A stretch of 64,000 bases of DNA from Halobacterium noricense (GCF_021233435.1 NZ_CP089468.1:2356001-2420000); one strand, 5' to 3'; shown: positions 35,533 through 45,547, counted from the stretch's first letter. Program-made: numbers and translations. The notes: a model not told the origin generated them from the letters alone.

Positions 35533-36426
35533 CTACTCGGGGTCGTCGCCCTTCCACTCGCCGAGCTCCTTCGGGTCGACGTGGACGAACACGTCGTCGA
35601 CCTCCGGAATCTCGCGCACCGACTCGATGATTGCCGTCTCGATGTCGTGGGCCTCGTAGAGGCTCATCTCGCCCTCGACCTCGACGTGGAGGCTGACGTC
35701 GACCTCCGGGCCGACGTAGTGGGCGACGACGTCGTGTGCGCCCTCCACTTTGGGGTGGGCGAGCGCGCGGTCGAGAATCTCCTCGCGGAGGTCCTCCGGG
35801 GGTGCAGCGCCGACGAGGTAGTTGACGTTGTCGCGGACGATTTCGTAGCCCGTGTAGAGGATGCCGAGCGCGACCACCAGCGCCGCCACGGGGTCCAGAA
35901 TCGGGTAGCCGACGGCGGAGCCGACGACGCCCGCCAGCGCCGCGCCCGCGGTGAGGATGTCGTTGCGGTTGTCGAGGGCAGTCGCGCGAATCGCCGGCGA
36001 GTGGTAGCGTTCGGCGACGTCCAGGCAGTAGTGGTAGAGCACGTACTTCCCGACCGCGGTGCCCGAGAGCACGACGACGCCGGCGAGCCCAGCGCTGCGG
36101 CCGTACGTCCCCGCAAGCAGGGAGGTAGACGCCGACCAGATGACGGCGACGCCAGCTCCGAGCACGCCAACGGCAACGAACAGCGAGACGAACGGCTCGA
36201 TGCGCTCGTGGCCGTGTGGGTGCTCGAAGTCCGGCGGCTGCGTCGTGAGGTAGAGGCCGCCGAGCACGACCAGCGAGTACGCGACGTCCGCGAGGCTGTT
36301 GACCGCCTCGGAGCCGACCGCGATGCTGCCAGTCGTCCACCAGACGGTCGCTTTCGCGGCGACGAGGGCGAGGTTCGCGGCGAAGACGACGCCGCCGACC
36401 CGCCGGACCGCCGATCTCCGGTCCAT
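35533..36426 (-). CDS. Cation diffusion facilitator (CDF) transporter
   Basis: The 297-residue protein has six membrane helices (first at about 10-30) and a C-terminal cytosolic domain (VDVSLHVEVEGEMSLYEAH) typical of CDF proteins, which export Zn, Mn, Fe or Co by proton exchange. Helix 2 has SEAVNSLADVAYS and helix 5 has DNRNDILTAGAAL, where the metal site normally uses Asp and His; the substituted residues make Mn or Fe as likely as Zn. GTG at 36432 is an alternative start. Confidence 0.88.
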   Translation of the reverse strand: MDRRSAVRRVGGVVFAANLALVAAKATVWWTTGSIAVGSEAVNSLADVAYSLVVLGGLYLTTQPPDFEHPHGHERIEPFVSLFVAVGVLGAGVAVIWSASTSLLAGTYGRSAGLAGVVVLSGTAVGKYVLYHYCLDVAERYHSPAIRATALDNRNDILTAGAALAGVVGSAVGYPILDPVAALVVALGILYTGYEIVRDNVNYLVGAAPPEDLREEILDRALAHPKVEGAHDVVAHYVGPEVDVSLHVEVEGEMSLYEAHDIETAIIESVREIPEVDDVFVHVDPKELGEWKGDDPE

Positions 36427-36466
36427 CGACACGACCTACCCCGCCCGGGGGGTTCGGTGTTTCGAT

Positions 36467-37009
36467 TCAGTCGAAATCGAGGCGCGGCGCGCCCGCGTCC
36501 GTCTCGACGGCGGCGGGGTGGGCGGCGAACGCCTCGTGGAGGCGGTCGTAGGACTCGTCGAGGGCTTCGACGACGACCTTCGTGTCGCTGACGACGGGCA
36601 TGAAGTTGGTGTCGCCGCTCCAGCGCGGCACGACGTGCGTGTGGAGGTGGTCGTCGATGCTCCCACCCGCCGCGCCGCCGCCGAGGTTGAGGCCGGCGTT
36701 GAAACCGTCCGGCCCGAACGCGTCGTCGAGGGCGTCGAAAGTCGCCTGCTTGAGACGCGCGTGGCTCAGCAGCGTCTCGTCGTCGAGGTCGGTGTAGTCG
36801 CCGGTGTGCGCGTGCGGGACGACCATGCAGTGCCCGGGGCTGTACGGGTAGTTGTTCAACATCACGAACGCGTGCTCGGCGCGCGCGACGACGAGGTGCT
36901 CGCGGTCGTCGCCGCGCTCGGGGTACTCGCAGAACACGCAGTCGACGTCCTCGTTCTTCTCCTCGCGTTCCACCCACTCGATGCGCCACGGCGCGAACAC
37001 CTGGTCCAT
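36467..37009 (-). CDS. HIT-family nucleotide hydrolase/transferase
   Basis: The 180-residue protein has the triad DDHLHTHVVPRW (HxHxH) preceded by the zinc-type CVFCEYPERGDD segment, placing it with Ap4A-phosphorylase/HIT proteins. It probably hydrolyses dinucleoside polyphosphates or AMP conjugates. NYPYSPGHCMVVPHAHTGDY is the classic nucleotide-binding segment. It sits alone between the CDF gene and a Cys-rich small protein. Confidence 0.92.
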   Translation of the reverse strand: MDQVFAPWRIEWVEREEKNEDVDCVFCEYPERGDDREHLVVARAEHAFVMLNNYPYSPGHCMVVPHAHTGDYTDLDDETLLSHARLKQATFDALDDAFGPDGFNAGLNLGGGAAGGSIDDHLHTHVVPRWSGDTNFMPVVSDTKVVVEALDESYDRLHEAFAAHPAAVETDAGAPRLDFD

Positions 37010-37131
37010 AGACGGGAGTTGTCGGCCCGCGTCAGGTGCTTTTCGGTGGCATTCATGTCAGCCGTTCACATTCACCAGTTTGGCCGATTATTTACCGCCG
37101 GCAACTAGAATATACGATCGAAGTGGTACTG

Positions 37132-37332
37132 ATGGCCAGCAAGACCCCTCAGGCCGACGCGATGACGGAGCCGTGTCAGAACTGCGGGTACGAGACCCCG
37201 CACACGGTCACCGTCGAACTCCGGACGGAGAGTGCCGACGACCAGAACGCGGCGTTCTCCCGGGAGCCCTATCGGGTAGCGACCTGCCGCGAGTGCGGCG
37301 ACGTGCGGGCCACGCGGATGAACGACGCCTAG
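37132..37332 (+). CDS. Small zinc-ribbon protein (66 aa), haloarchaeal
   Basis: The 66-residue protein has CQNCG (C15, C18) and CRECG (C52, C55), a four-Cys zinc ribbon. NCBI-style family DUF7835 comes to mind but I cannot confirm it. The ATG at 37132 follows an A/T-rich stretch (ATTATTTACC around 37088) that may be the promoter. The stop shares the tetramer CTAG (37329-37332) with the convergent methionine aminopeptidase gene. Function unknown. Confidence 0.65.
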   Translation: MASKTPQADAMTEPCQNCGYETPHTVTVELRTESADDQNAAFSREPYRVATCRECGDVRATRMNDA

Positions 37333-38219
37333 TTCGTCGTGACTTCGCAGCCGTCCTCGGTGACGATGAGCGTGTGTTCGTCCTGACTGACGAGCGCGCC
37401 CTCGCTCTCCTTCAGCACCGGGTACGACCGAACGATGTCTGCCATTTCGAGCCGCCGGAGACTCATCTCCGCGCGAGGCGCGTCCAGCCACCGCGCCGCG
37501 AACGGCAGCCCGTCGAACCGTTCGAGGTCGTCCAGGAGTTGGCGCGCGCGGCGGTCCCGGACGCTGCCCTCGCCGACGACTTCGTAGATTTCGGTGGCCG
37601 ACCCCTCCGAGACCTTCCCCGTCCCGTCGGTGGCGAACGGCTCGATGGCGAGCACGTCCCCGACCTGTAGCTCCGTGCCGGACTCGACCGAGCGGTTCGG
37701 CACGTTCGGCCCCGTGTGCGCGTCGTAGACGTCGACGCCGTGGCCCGTCAGATTGACCACGGGGTTGTAGCCGTACGCCTCGATGACGTCCTGAATCTCC
37801 GCGCCGATTTCGCCCGTGTGGACGCCCGGCTCCACCGCGTCGACGGCGGCGGCGAGGGCTTCCTCGGCGGCTTCCACGAGTTCGGGGTTCCCGGAGAGGT
37901 CGACGGTCGTCGCGGCGTCCGCGATGTGGCCGTCCACGTGCACGCCGACGTCCAGACACACCATCTCTTCGCCGAACTCCGTGTCGTCGTCCGCGCCCGG
38001 CGCGGCGTGGCTGGCTTCCTCGTCGACGCTGATGTTGACGGGGAACGCCGGCTCGCCGCCGAGTTCACGGATGCGCTCCTCGGCGAACTCCGCGACCGCC
38101 AGTTGCGTGACGCCGACCTCGACGCGGTCGGCGGCCTCCTCCATCACGTCCGTCAGAATGTCGCCGGCTTCCACGTACTTCTCGTACGCCTCGGAGCCGA
38201 CTTCGACGCTGTCTGCCAT
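37329..38219 (-). CDS. map: Methionine aminopeptidase, type II
   Basis: The 296-residue enzyme removes initiator methionine. Metal ligands are all present: Asp in CLDVGVHVDGHIADAAT, His in LTGHGVDVYDAHTG, Glu in LAIEPFATDGTGKV, and the last Glu in SQDEHTLIVTEDG. The helical insert (about 180-250) marks the type II form of archaea. I start at the ATG at 38219, because the upstream frame begins with Arg-rich residues that do not match the family. Confidence 0.95.
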   Translation of the reverse strand: MADSVEVGSEAYEKYVEAGDILTDVMEEAADRVEVGVTQLAVAEFAEERIRELGGEPAFPVNISVDEEASHAAPGADDDTEFGEEMVCLDVGVHVDGHIADAATTVDLSGNPELVEAAEEALAAAVDAVEPGVHTGEIGAEIQDVIEAYGYNPVVNLTGHGVDVYDAHTGPNVPNRSVESGTELQVGDVLAIEPFATDGTGKVSEGSATEIYEVVGEGSVRDRRARQLLDDLERFDGLPFAARWLDAPRAEMSLRRLEMADIVRSYPVLKESEGALVSQDEHTLIVTEDGCEVTTN

Positions 38220-38345
38220 GCGTGCGTGTTCGCCCGAACGCCGGAAAGAGGTTGCGGGATTGCGCGGTCCACGTTCAATTACTCCTCGGGGAACCACTCG
38301 ACGTCGCCGCGGAACGCGTCCGAGGAGGCGCTCTCGGGGAAGCTC

Positions 38346-39158
38346 CTACTCGCCGGCTGTGACGGCGCCGACGACGTTGCCGACGTTCATCGCGACGGCG
38401 AGCACCACCGCGAGCACGAGGAGGACGAGTGTCGCGATGACGTTGAGCCGCGGCGCCGTGCCGTACGCGAGCATCGCGTACATCGTCGTGGTGAGGACGT
38501 CCGTCGTCCCGGAGACGAAGTACGCGCGCACGAACTCCTCGAAGGAGCGAATCCACGCGAACAGGAACCCGGCGGCGATGGCGGGTGCGACCGCGGGCAG
38601 CGTCACGTCGCGGAACGCCTCGATGGGGGATGCGCCGAGGTCACGGGCGGCTTCTTCGAGGCTCTCGTCGAAGGCGGTGAGCCGCGCGGAGACGAGTAGC
38701 ACGACGAACGGCAGCCCGTAGACGGCGTGCGTGAGTACGGTCGGAACGAACCCGGGAGTCAGGTCCAGGATGGTCCGGAGGTAGATGAGCAGGCCGATGC
38801 CGAGCACGACGCCCGGCACCACCATCGGCAGGATGACGGCGACCCGGAACGCGCCCGACAGCGGGAAGTCGTAGCGCACGAGCGCGACGCTCCCGGGGAC
38901 GCCAACCGCGGTCGCGGCGGCGGCCGCCAGCGTCGCGATGCTGAAGCTGTTGGCGACGCTGCGGAGCAGGTCCTCGTCGGCGAGCGTCGCCCGGTAGTGC
39001 GCGAGCGTGAGCCCCTCGAAGGGGAACAGCGTCGACGCGTTCTCGGCGACCGAGAGCGCGACGATGAACACCAGCGGCACCCAGAGGAATGCGAGCACGA
39101 CCGCGGTCCACCCGGTGAGCGCCTGGGAGAGCAGGCGGCCGCGAGTAGTCGCCGCCAT
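38346..39158 (-). CDS. ABC transporter permease (PotC-like)
   Basis: The 270-residue protein has six helices and the EAA loop near EEAARDLGASPIEAFRDV (about 169-186) that docks to the ATPase. It begins at the ATG that overlaps the previous gene's stop (TGATG). Together with the adjoining permease, binding protein and ATPase it forms a polyamine- or iron-type importer. A coding-like tail follows its stop in another frame (38279-38344), so its C-terminus may once have been longer. Confidence 0.9.
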   Translation of the reverse strand: MAATTRGRLLSQALTGWTAVVLAFLWVPLVFIVALSVAENASTLFPFEGLTLAHYRATLADEDLLRSVANSFSIATLAAAAATAVGVPGSVALVRYDFPLSGAFRVAVILPMVVPGVVLGIGLLIYLRTILDLTPGFVPTVLTHAVYGLPFVVLLVSARLTAFDESLEEAARDLGASPIEAFRDVTLPAVAPAIAAGFLFAWIRSFEEFVRAYFVSGTTDVLTTTMYAMLAYGTAPRLNVIATLVLLVLAVVLAVAMNVGNVVGAVTAGE

Positions 39159-40090
39159 CACTGCGCACCGCCGGCAGAGGCGCCGAGCCGCGCGTACCGC
39201 ACGGCGACGGCGAAGGCGATGGCGACGAGCACGACCACGAACGTCGCGGCCGCGCTCGCGCTGGCGATGTTGTACGACTCCACTCGTCCGGCGATGAGCT
39301 GCCCGACCATTAGCACGGTCGACCCGCTGAGGAACTGCGGCGCGACGAACGCGCCGAACGACGGCACGAACACGAACAGCGACCCGGCGACGACGTTCGG
39401 CAGCGTGAGCGGCCAGATTACGTCACGGAACACCGCGACGCGCGAGGCGCCGAGGTCGCGAGCGGCCTCCACGAGGTCGAAGTCCACGGCGTCGATGCCG
39501 GCGTACAGCGTCAGCAGCATGTACGGGAACTGGGCGTGTGCGAGCCCGACGACGATGGCGGGGACGCCGAAGTCGAACGCGCCGACCGGGCCGAGGCCGA
39601 GCAGCGCCGCGAGGTCGTTGAGCACCCCGCCCTCCCCGAACAGCAGGTACCACGAGTAGAGGCGCACGAGGTACATCGTGAAGAACGGCAGCAGTACGAG
39701 GAACACGACGATTCGGCGGCCGCGCTCGCGGCGGGCGAGCGCGTACGCGACCGGGAACGCCGCTACCAGACAGACCAGCGTCGTCGCGGCCGCGACGCCG
39801 ATAGAGAGCGTCAGCGACTGGAAGAACGGCGTCGTCCAGAACGGCGTGCCGTCGAACAGCGCGGCGTAGTTCGCCGCCGACGGCTCCCAGATTATCTCGT
39901 AGGCGTCGCCGACGCGGGCGAACGACAGCGCGACCATGAACGACAGCGGCGCGAGCAACAGCGCCGCAAGCAGGCCGCCGCTGGGTGCCAACAGCGCCGC
40001 GAGCCGCGCCCGCCGCGACCCGAACGCGCGCCGGAGTGCGCCGCTCTCCGCGGCTCCCGCTCCGTTCGCGTCGGCGTCGGCGCCCGCCAT
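39158..40090 (-). CDS. ABC transporter permease (PotB-like)
   Basis: The 310-residue protein has six or seven helices and the EAA motif EAARDLGASRVAVFRDV (about 216-232). An acidic, Ala-rich N-terminal extension precedes helix 1, as often in haloarchaea. Its start is one base after the binding-protein gene's end, and its stop overlaps the start of the next permease, so the three genes are one unit. It is paired with the PotC-like permease to form the membrane channel. Confidence 0.9.
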   Translation of the reverse strand: MAGADADANGAGAAESGALRRAFGSRRARLAALLAPSGGLLAALLLAPLSFMVALSFARVGDAYEIIWEPSAANYAALFDGTPFWTTPFFQSLTLSIGVAAATTLVCLVAAFPVAYALARRERGRRIVVFLVLLPFFTMYLVRLYSWYLLFGEGGVLNDLAALLGLGPVGAFDFGVPAIVVGLAHAQFPYMLLTLYAGIDAVDFDLVEAARDLGASRVAVFRDVIWPLTLPNVVAGSLFVFVPSFGAFVAPQFLSGSTVLMVGQLIAGRVESYNIASASAAATFVVVLVAIAFAVAVRYARLGASAGGAQ

Positions 40091-40091
40091 C

Positions 40092-41246
40092 TCAGGCCGT
40101 CTTCACTTCCTCCCACACCGACCGCCAGGCGTCCTCGTCGTCGACGGCCTTGAACGGAATCATGCCGTCGAGGCGGCCGGGGTCGATGGAGCCGTAGAGT
40201 TCGTTGCGGCGCTCCGAAAGGTGTTCGGAGGTCTGGGGGTTAACGCTGGGCGCGTGCCCCTCGCGGGCGAGCGTCGCGCCGCTCTCGGGCGCGATGTACT
40301 CGTCGACGACCTGCCACGCGAGGTCGGAGTGGTCGGTTTGCTTGGAGACGACGGCCGCCTCGAACCACGACATCGACCCCTCTTTCGGCGTCGCCATCTT
40401 CACCCAGTCGTTGCCGTCTATCCACATGTTGGTGAGGTTCATGCGGCCGGAGTGGCCGACGTGGAAGTCGCCCTTCTTGATGCCCTTCACGAACGACGCG
40501 TCGCCAGCGATGTAGCTGGAGAGCAGCGACTGCTTCTGGTCGACGAGCACCGACTTCACTTCCTCCAGCTGGGACTCCGAGAGCGTGATGCGGTCGCCCT
40601 CGAAGGCGTCGTGGAATCCGAGGTGGAGCGCCGCGGCGGTCATCGCCTTGAAGTGGTTGTCGTAGAGCGCGACCTTCCCGCTCAGGTCGACGCCCTCGAC
40701 GCCCTCGAAGAGCACGCTCCAGGACTCCTCGTGCTCGGGGACGTCCCGGGAGTCGTACCCGTATCCGTAGAATCCGAAGCGAATCGGCACGCCGTACGGT
40801 GTGCCGCCGGCCGACAACTGACCGTTCGTGAACTCCTTGAACTTCTCGTAGAGGTTCGGATAGTTTTCGAGGTCGTCGAGCGGCGCCGGCTCGACGAGCC
40901 CGGCCTCCGCGAACCGCGGAACGTAGTTGTTGTTCGGGACGGCGATATCGTACTGTTCGTCCTGGCCGGACTGCCATCCGGAGAACATGTCCGCCGAGGA
41001 TGTCGACTTCGTGATTTCGATGTTCACGTCGACGGCCGACTCGACGGCCTCCACGACGTCGTCGCGGGCGTAGTGCTCCCACGTGATGACGTTGAGTGTC
41101 GGTGTGTCCGACCCGCCACCGATGCAACCCGCGAGCGCCGTCGTCGTCGTCGCCGCGCCCGCTGCCGCGAGGAACGACCGACGGTTCACCGTGCCGCGGC
41201 CGGCGCCGTCCGGAGCGCCGCTCGCGGTGTCGTCGTGCGTGGTCAT
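40092..41246 (-). CDS. Solute-binding lipoprotein of a spermidine/putrescine-type ABC importer
   Basis: The 384-residue precursor has a Tat motif VNRRSFLAAAG at about 19-29 and lipobox LAGC, so it is exported folded and lipid-anchored. The mature part starts TLNVITWEHYARDD, the usual PotD-type opening, and keeps aromatic and acidic residues used for amine binding. Polyamine is the best guess, but halophile members may bind thiamine, iron or phosphonate. It is the first gene of a minus-strand operon and is divergent from the ATPase gene 214 bp away. Confidence 0.9.
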   Translation of the reverse strand: MTTHDDTASGAPDGAGRGTVNRRSFLAAAGAATTTTALAGCIGGGSDTPTLNVITWEHYARDDVVEAVESAVDVNIEITKSTSSADMFSGWQSGQDEQYDIAVPNNNYVPRFAEAGLVEPAPLDDLENYPNLYEKFKEFTNGQLSAGGTPYGVPIRFGFYGYGYDSRDVPEHEESWSVLFEGVEGVDLSGKVALYDNHFKAMTAAALHLGFHDAFEGDRITLSESQLEEVKSVLVDQKQSLLSSYIAGDASFVKGIKKGDFHVGHSGRMNLTNMWIDGNDWVKMATPKEGSMSWFEAAVVSKQTDHSDLAWQVVDEYIAPESGATLAREGHAPSVNPQTSEHLSERRNELYGSIDPGRLDGMIPFKAVDDEDAWRSVWEEVKTA

Positions 41247-41460
41247 TATACTGCCGCACAGTAATTTCGCCCAGCGAATAAGGGGGCGAATACACGCAAC
41301 ACGTGTGGACACTCGTGACGGAGCCAACAGCCGGTATCGGGAATTCGAGCCCTCGAAACTCCTTCTACCGGCACAACCCGCCAGTGCGTAGCGTTACAGA
41401 AAGCGGCAATATAGGCGGACGGCAACGGGCGCATACGCGGCTACTTGTTAGCGCGAGCCG

Positions 41461-42561
41461 ATGGACGCAGGTGCAGACGGACGCAGCGTCGCGGCCGACA
41501 GCGACGTTCTCGTCGAACTCGACGGCGTGCGGAAGACCTACGGGGAGACAACGGCCGTCGAGGACGTGACGCTGCGCGTCGAGCGCGGCGAGTTCTTCAC
41601 GCTCGTCGGGCCGTCGGGCTGCGGGAAGACGACGACGCTGCGGCTCGTCAGCGGGTTCGAATCGCCGACAAACGGCGCCGTCCGTATCGACGGCCACGAT
41701 GCCACCGGCGTCCCGCCGGAGCGCCGCGACACGAACCTCGTCTTTCAGCACCACGCCCTGTTCCCGCACATGACCGTCGCCGAGAACGTCGGCTACGGCC
41801 TCCGCAAGGACGACAGCGTCTCCGGCGACGAGCACGACCGCCGCGTCGCCGAGATGCTCGAACTCGTCGACCTCGACGGGTTCGGCGACCGGTCGCCGCC
41901 GGACCTCTCCGGCGGCCAGCAACAACGCGTCGCGCTCGCCCGTGCACTCGTCAACGAGCCCGCCGTGCTGTTGCTCGACGAGCCGCTGGCGAGCCTCGAC
42001 CGCAAACTCCGCAAGGAGATGCAGTCGGAGCTACGCCACCTGAACGGCGCCGTCGACGGCTCGTTCTTCTACGTCACCCACGACCAGGAGCTCGCGATGG
42101 CGACCTCTGACCGCATCGGTGTGATGCGCGACGGCGAAATCGTGCAGGTCGGGACGCCCGAAGACGTCTACCGGAACCCCGCGTCCCCGTTCGTCGCCGA
42201 GTTCGTCGGCGACACCAACCTGCTCGACGGCCGCGTCGAAACCGCGGACGGCACGCCGACGCTGACCGTCGGCGACTGGCTCTCAGCCCCCGTCGAGACG
42301 GACGCCACCGGCGACGTCACCGCGTCGATTCGCCCCGAGATGCTCCAGCGCGTCGACGACCCGACCGCCGCCGGCGCGTTCCCCGCCGACGTCCGCGAAC
42401 GTACGTTCCAGGGCGAATCGGTCCGCTACCACCTCGCCCCCACCGAAGCAGGGGGCGACGTCGAACTCCTCGCGTCAGTCCACGACCCCAGCATGCCACT
42501 GTCCACGGGGGACCAGGCGACGTTTGCGGTCACCGGCGACCCCGTCGTCTTCGACGACTGA
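41461..42561 (+). CDS. ABC transporter ATP-binding protein (PotA-like)
   Basis: The 366-residue ATPase has Walker A GPSGCGKTTT (about 50-59), signature LSGGQQQRVALARAL, Walker B VLLLDEPLASLD and switch His in THDQ. The C-terminal TOBE-like domain (GRVETADGTPTL onward) is a PotA/MalK trait used for regulation. It faces away from the binding protein and permeases, yet it completes the set, so the importer is split into two divergent units around a shared promoter region (41247-41460). Confidence 0.93.
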   Translation: MDAGADGRSVAADSDVLVELDGVRKTYGETTAVEDVTLRVERGEFFTLVGPSGCGKTTTLRLVSGFESPTNGAVRIDGHDATGVPPERRDTNLVFQHHALFPHMTVAENVGYGLRKDDSVSGDEHDRRVAEMLELVDLDGFGDRSPPDLSGGQQQRVALARALVNEPAVLLLDEPLASLDRKLRKEMQSELRHLNGAVDGSFFYVTHDQELAMATSDRIGVMRDGEIVQVGTPEDVYRNPASPFVAEFVGDTNLLDGRVETADGTPTLTVGDWLSAPVETDATGDVTASIRPEMLQRVDDPTAAGAFPADVRERTFQGESVRYHLAPTEAGGDVELLASVHDPSMPLSTGDQATFAVTGDPVVFDD

Positions 42562-42673
42562 CGGCTCGCTGGCGCTGGTATAGTACTCGACGCGTCTCCC
42601 TACGGTCTCTCATTCCGCGGCAGTTCATTACGCTCACTTCCCCACCGTTCGCGGGTCACGCCGTTCGCCGTAA

Positions 42674-42710
42674 CGTGGTTCGGAGCGAGCGGCAGCGAGC
42701 GAGAACCACG
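42674..42710. repeat. Hairpin with 8-bp stem in the potA-asparaginase gap
   Basis: Arms CGTGGTTC and GAACCACG at 42674-42681 and 42703-42710 enclose a 21-bp G/C-rich loop. It lies in the 204-bp gap between convergent genes, near a block (about 42713-42751) resembling the 80-bp repeat at 4785-5029. A terminator or protein-binding site are both possible. Confidence 0.7.
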
Positions 42711-42746
42711 CTGCTCGCGGGTCGCTTCGCTCCCCGCTCGCGATAA

Positions 42747-42776
42747 CGAGGGTCTTCGCTGACGCTCAGACCCTCG
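42747..42776. terminator. Terminator-like 9-bp hairpin at the isoaspartyl peptidase 3' end
   Basis: Arms CGAGGGTCT and AGACCCTCG enclose a 12-bp loop. The stem covers the last codons and stop of the minus-strand peptidase gene (ends 42766). Haloarchaeal terminators are poorly defined, so the call rests only on fold and place; no T-tract is seen. Confidence 0.4.
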
Positions 42777-43698
42777 CTGTCTGCATCTGCTCGGAGTTGA
42801 ACGCCTCCCCGACCGTCCCGTCGCTCCCGAGCACGATGACGCCCGCCGACGACCCCGTGAGTTCGCCGAACTCGGCGATGGCGCGGTCGGCCGCTTCCTG
42901 CGCGTCCAACCCGGATTCGAGGTGGCGGACGGCGCGCCGCGTCAGCGTCGCCTTGGCGATGTCCTCGCCCGCACCCGTCGCGGAGGCAGCGCCCGCGGGC
43001 GCGGCGTAGAACCCCGAACCGATTTGCGGAACGTCGCCGACACGGCCCGCGAGTGCGAGCCAGCGCCCGCCCGTCGACGTCGCCGCAGCGAGGTTGTCAC
43101 CGTCGAATGCGACCGCGCCGACGGTGTCGTGGTCCTTCTGGTCGCGCCCCTCGGGGTCCTTGCTCGCGGCGCTACCGCTCGCTCGTTCCGTGGCCTCACT
43201 CCGTTCGGCCACGCGCTCCCCAAATTTGTCCTGAATCCAGTCGAGGTGGTCGAGCGGGCTTCCATCGGGGTGGTCGTCGAGGTCGTCCCAGCGCTGTTGG
43301 GTGTCGTCGCTCCAGAGGTCGCACTCCACGTCGACGCCGACGTCGGCGGCGAAATCGACGGCATGGACGCCGTTCAGGAGGACGTGGGGTGTGTCCTCCA
43401 TCACGGCGCGTGCGACCGAGATAGCGGCCTCGACGCCGGGCATCGACGCCGCCGCGCCCGCCCCCCTATCGCTGGTCATCACACCCGCGTCCGTGCGAAT
43501 CACGCCGTCGGACTGGACCGCGCCGCCCGTACCGGCGTTGAACCGGGTGTCGGCTTCGAGGATGCGAATCGCGGCTTCGACCGCGTCAACGGGGTCGTCC
43601 TCGCTCGCGCCCGCGTCGACCGCCTCGTCGAGTGTCGCCTGGCGCGGCACCGGTTCGTCCACGCTCGTGCCCGCGCCGCCGTGTACGATGACCTGCAT
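42766..43698 (-). CDS. Isoaspartyl peptidase/L-asparaginase (N-terminal nucleophile hydrolase)
   Basis: The 310-residue precursor should cut itself before T192 in DHDTVGAVA, giving the catalytic Thr of the beta subunit. RFNAGTGGAVQSDG (53-66) and TGGRWLALAGRVGD are substrate-site segments. It degrades beta-aspartyl peptides and asparagine. The linker before T192 (about 158-190) is unusually long and includes residues 162-170 encoded by a 7-bp-stem palindrome at 43189-43213; that linker is lost or disordered in relatives, so an insertion is tolerable. Confidence 0.9.
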   Translation of the reverse strand: MQVIVHGGAGTSVDEPVPRQATLDEAVDAGASEDDPVDAVEAAIRILEADTRFNAGTGGAVQSDGVIRTDAGVMTSDRGAGAAASMPGVEAAISVARAVMEDTPHVLLNGVHAVDFAADVGVDVECDLWSDDTQQRWDDLDDHPDGSPLDHLDWIQDKFGERVAERSEATERASGSAASKDPEGRDQKDHDTVGAVAFDGDNLAAATSTGGRWLALAGRVGDVPQIGSGFYAAPAGAASATGAGEDIAKATLTRRAVRHLESGLDAQEAADRAIAEFGELTGSSAGVIVLGSDGTVGEAFNSEQMQTARV

Positions 43699-43818
43699 AC
43701 GGCGACCTGTCTGGCCCGGACGCTTAGTGTGTGCGGATTCGGGCGGCGTACCGCGGGAGAGCGACGGTTCCGCGCGCGCTACGTCACGTGTTGACGTGCC
43801 TGCGCGAAACAGCAGTCC

Positions 43819-43824
43819 TTTTAG
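43819..43824 (+). promoter_or_regulatory. TATA-like element of icd
   Basis: TTTTAG lies 27-32 bp before the icd ATG, the distance expected if the transcript starts at or just before the start codon, as is usual for leaderless haloarchaeal genes. The call is by position and A/T content only. Confidence 0.5.
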
Positions 43825-43850
43825 GCGCATCGGGTGACGTTGATACGATT

Positions 43851-45110
<1,260 letters not shown>

Positions 45111-45232
45111 GACGAGGTCTTCGAACCCTCGGCTCGCACCGAGGACGTCGAGGACATCGCGTAACTCGCACCCCCACGTTCCGTTCTTCTTTCGACGCGC
45201 TACCGGCCAGCGACGCGTCGGCGACAACGCAT

Positions 45233-45547
45233 ATGCGTCTCGATAGCGTACTTCGAAACGTGCCAGAGGACAACGACTTCGGCGGCATCGACGTACCGGG
45301 GATGGAAGACATCGCGCGGGCCGAGCAGGAGCTGTCGGTCCACGTCGAGCGCCGCACGTACGACAAGCCCGTCACGGTCGTCGAGGGGTTCGACCCGGAG
45401 GTCACCGACGTCGGCGACGTGGCGACGACGCTGAAGAAGCGCCTCGGCGCGGGCGGCACGGCCAAAGAGACCAGCGTCGAGGTGCAGGGCGACCACGAGG
45501 ACCGCGTGAAGGACGTCCTCGAAGAAGAAGGCTTCAACGTCGAGTAA
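45233..45547 (+). CDS. SUI1/eIF1-like translation factor
   Basis: The 104-residue protein has a flexible acidic N-terminus and a SUI1 fold: ERRTYDKPVTVVEGFDP, TTLKKRLGAGGTAKETS (the basic loop that touches the decoding site) and VLEEEGF at the end. Archaeal eIF1 helps select start codons on the small subunit. A GTG at 45260 is an alternative start that gives the shorter PEDNDFGGIDVPG terminus. It is 122 bp downstream of icd. Confidence 0.85.
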   Translation: MRLDSVLRNVPEDNDFGGIDVPGMEDIARAEQELSVHVERRTYDKPVTVVEGFDPEVTDVGDVATTLKKRLGAGGTAKETSVEVQGDHEDRVKDVLEEEGFNVE

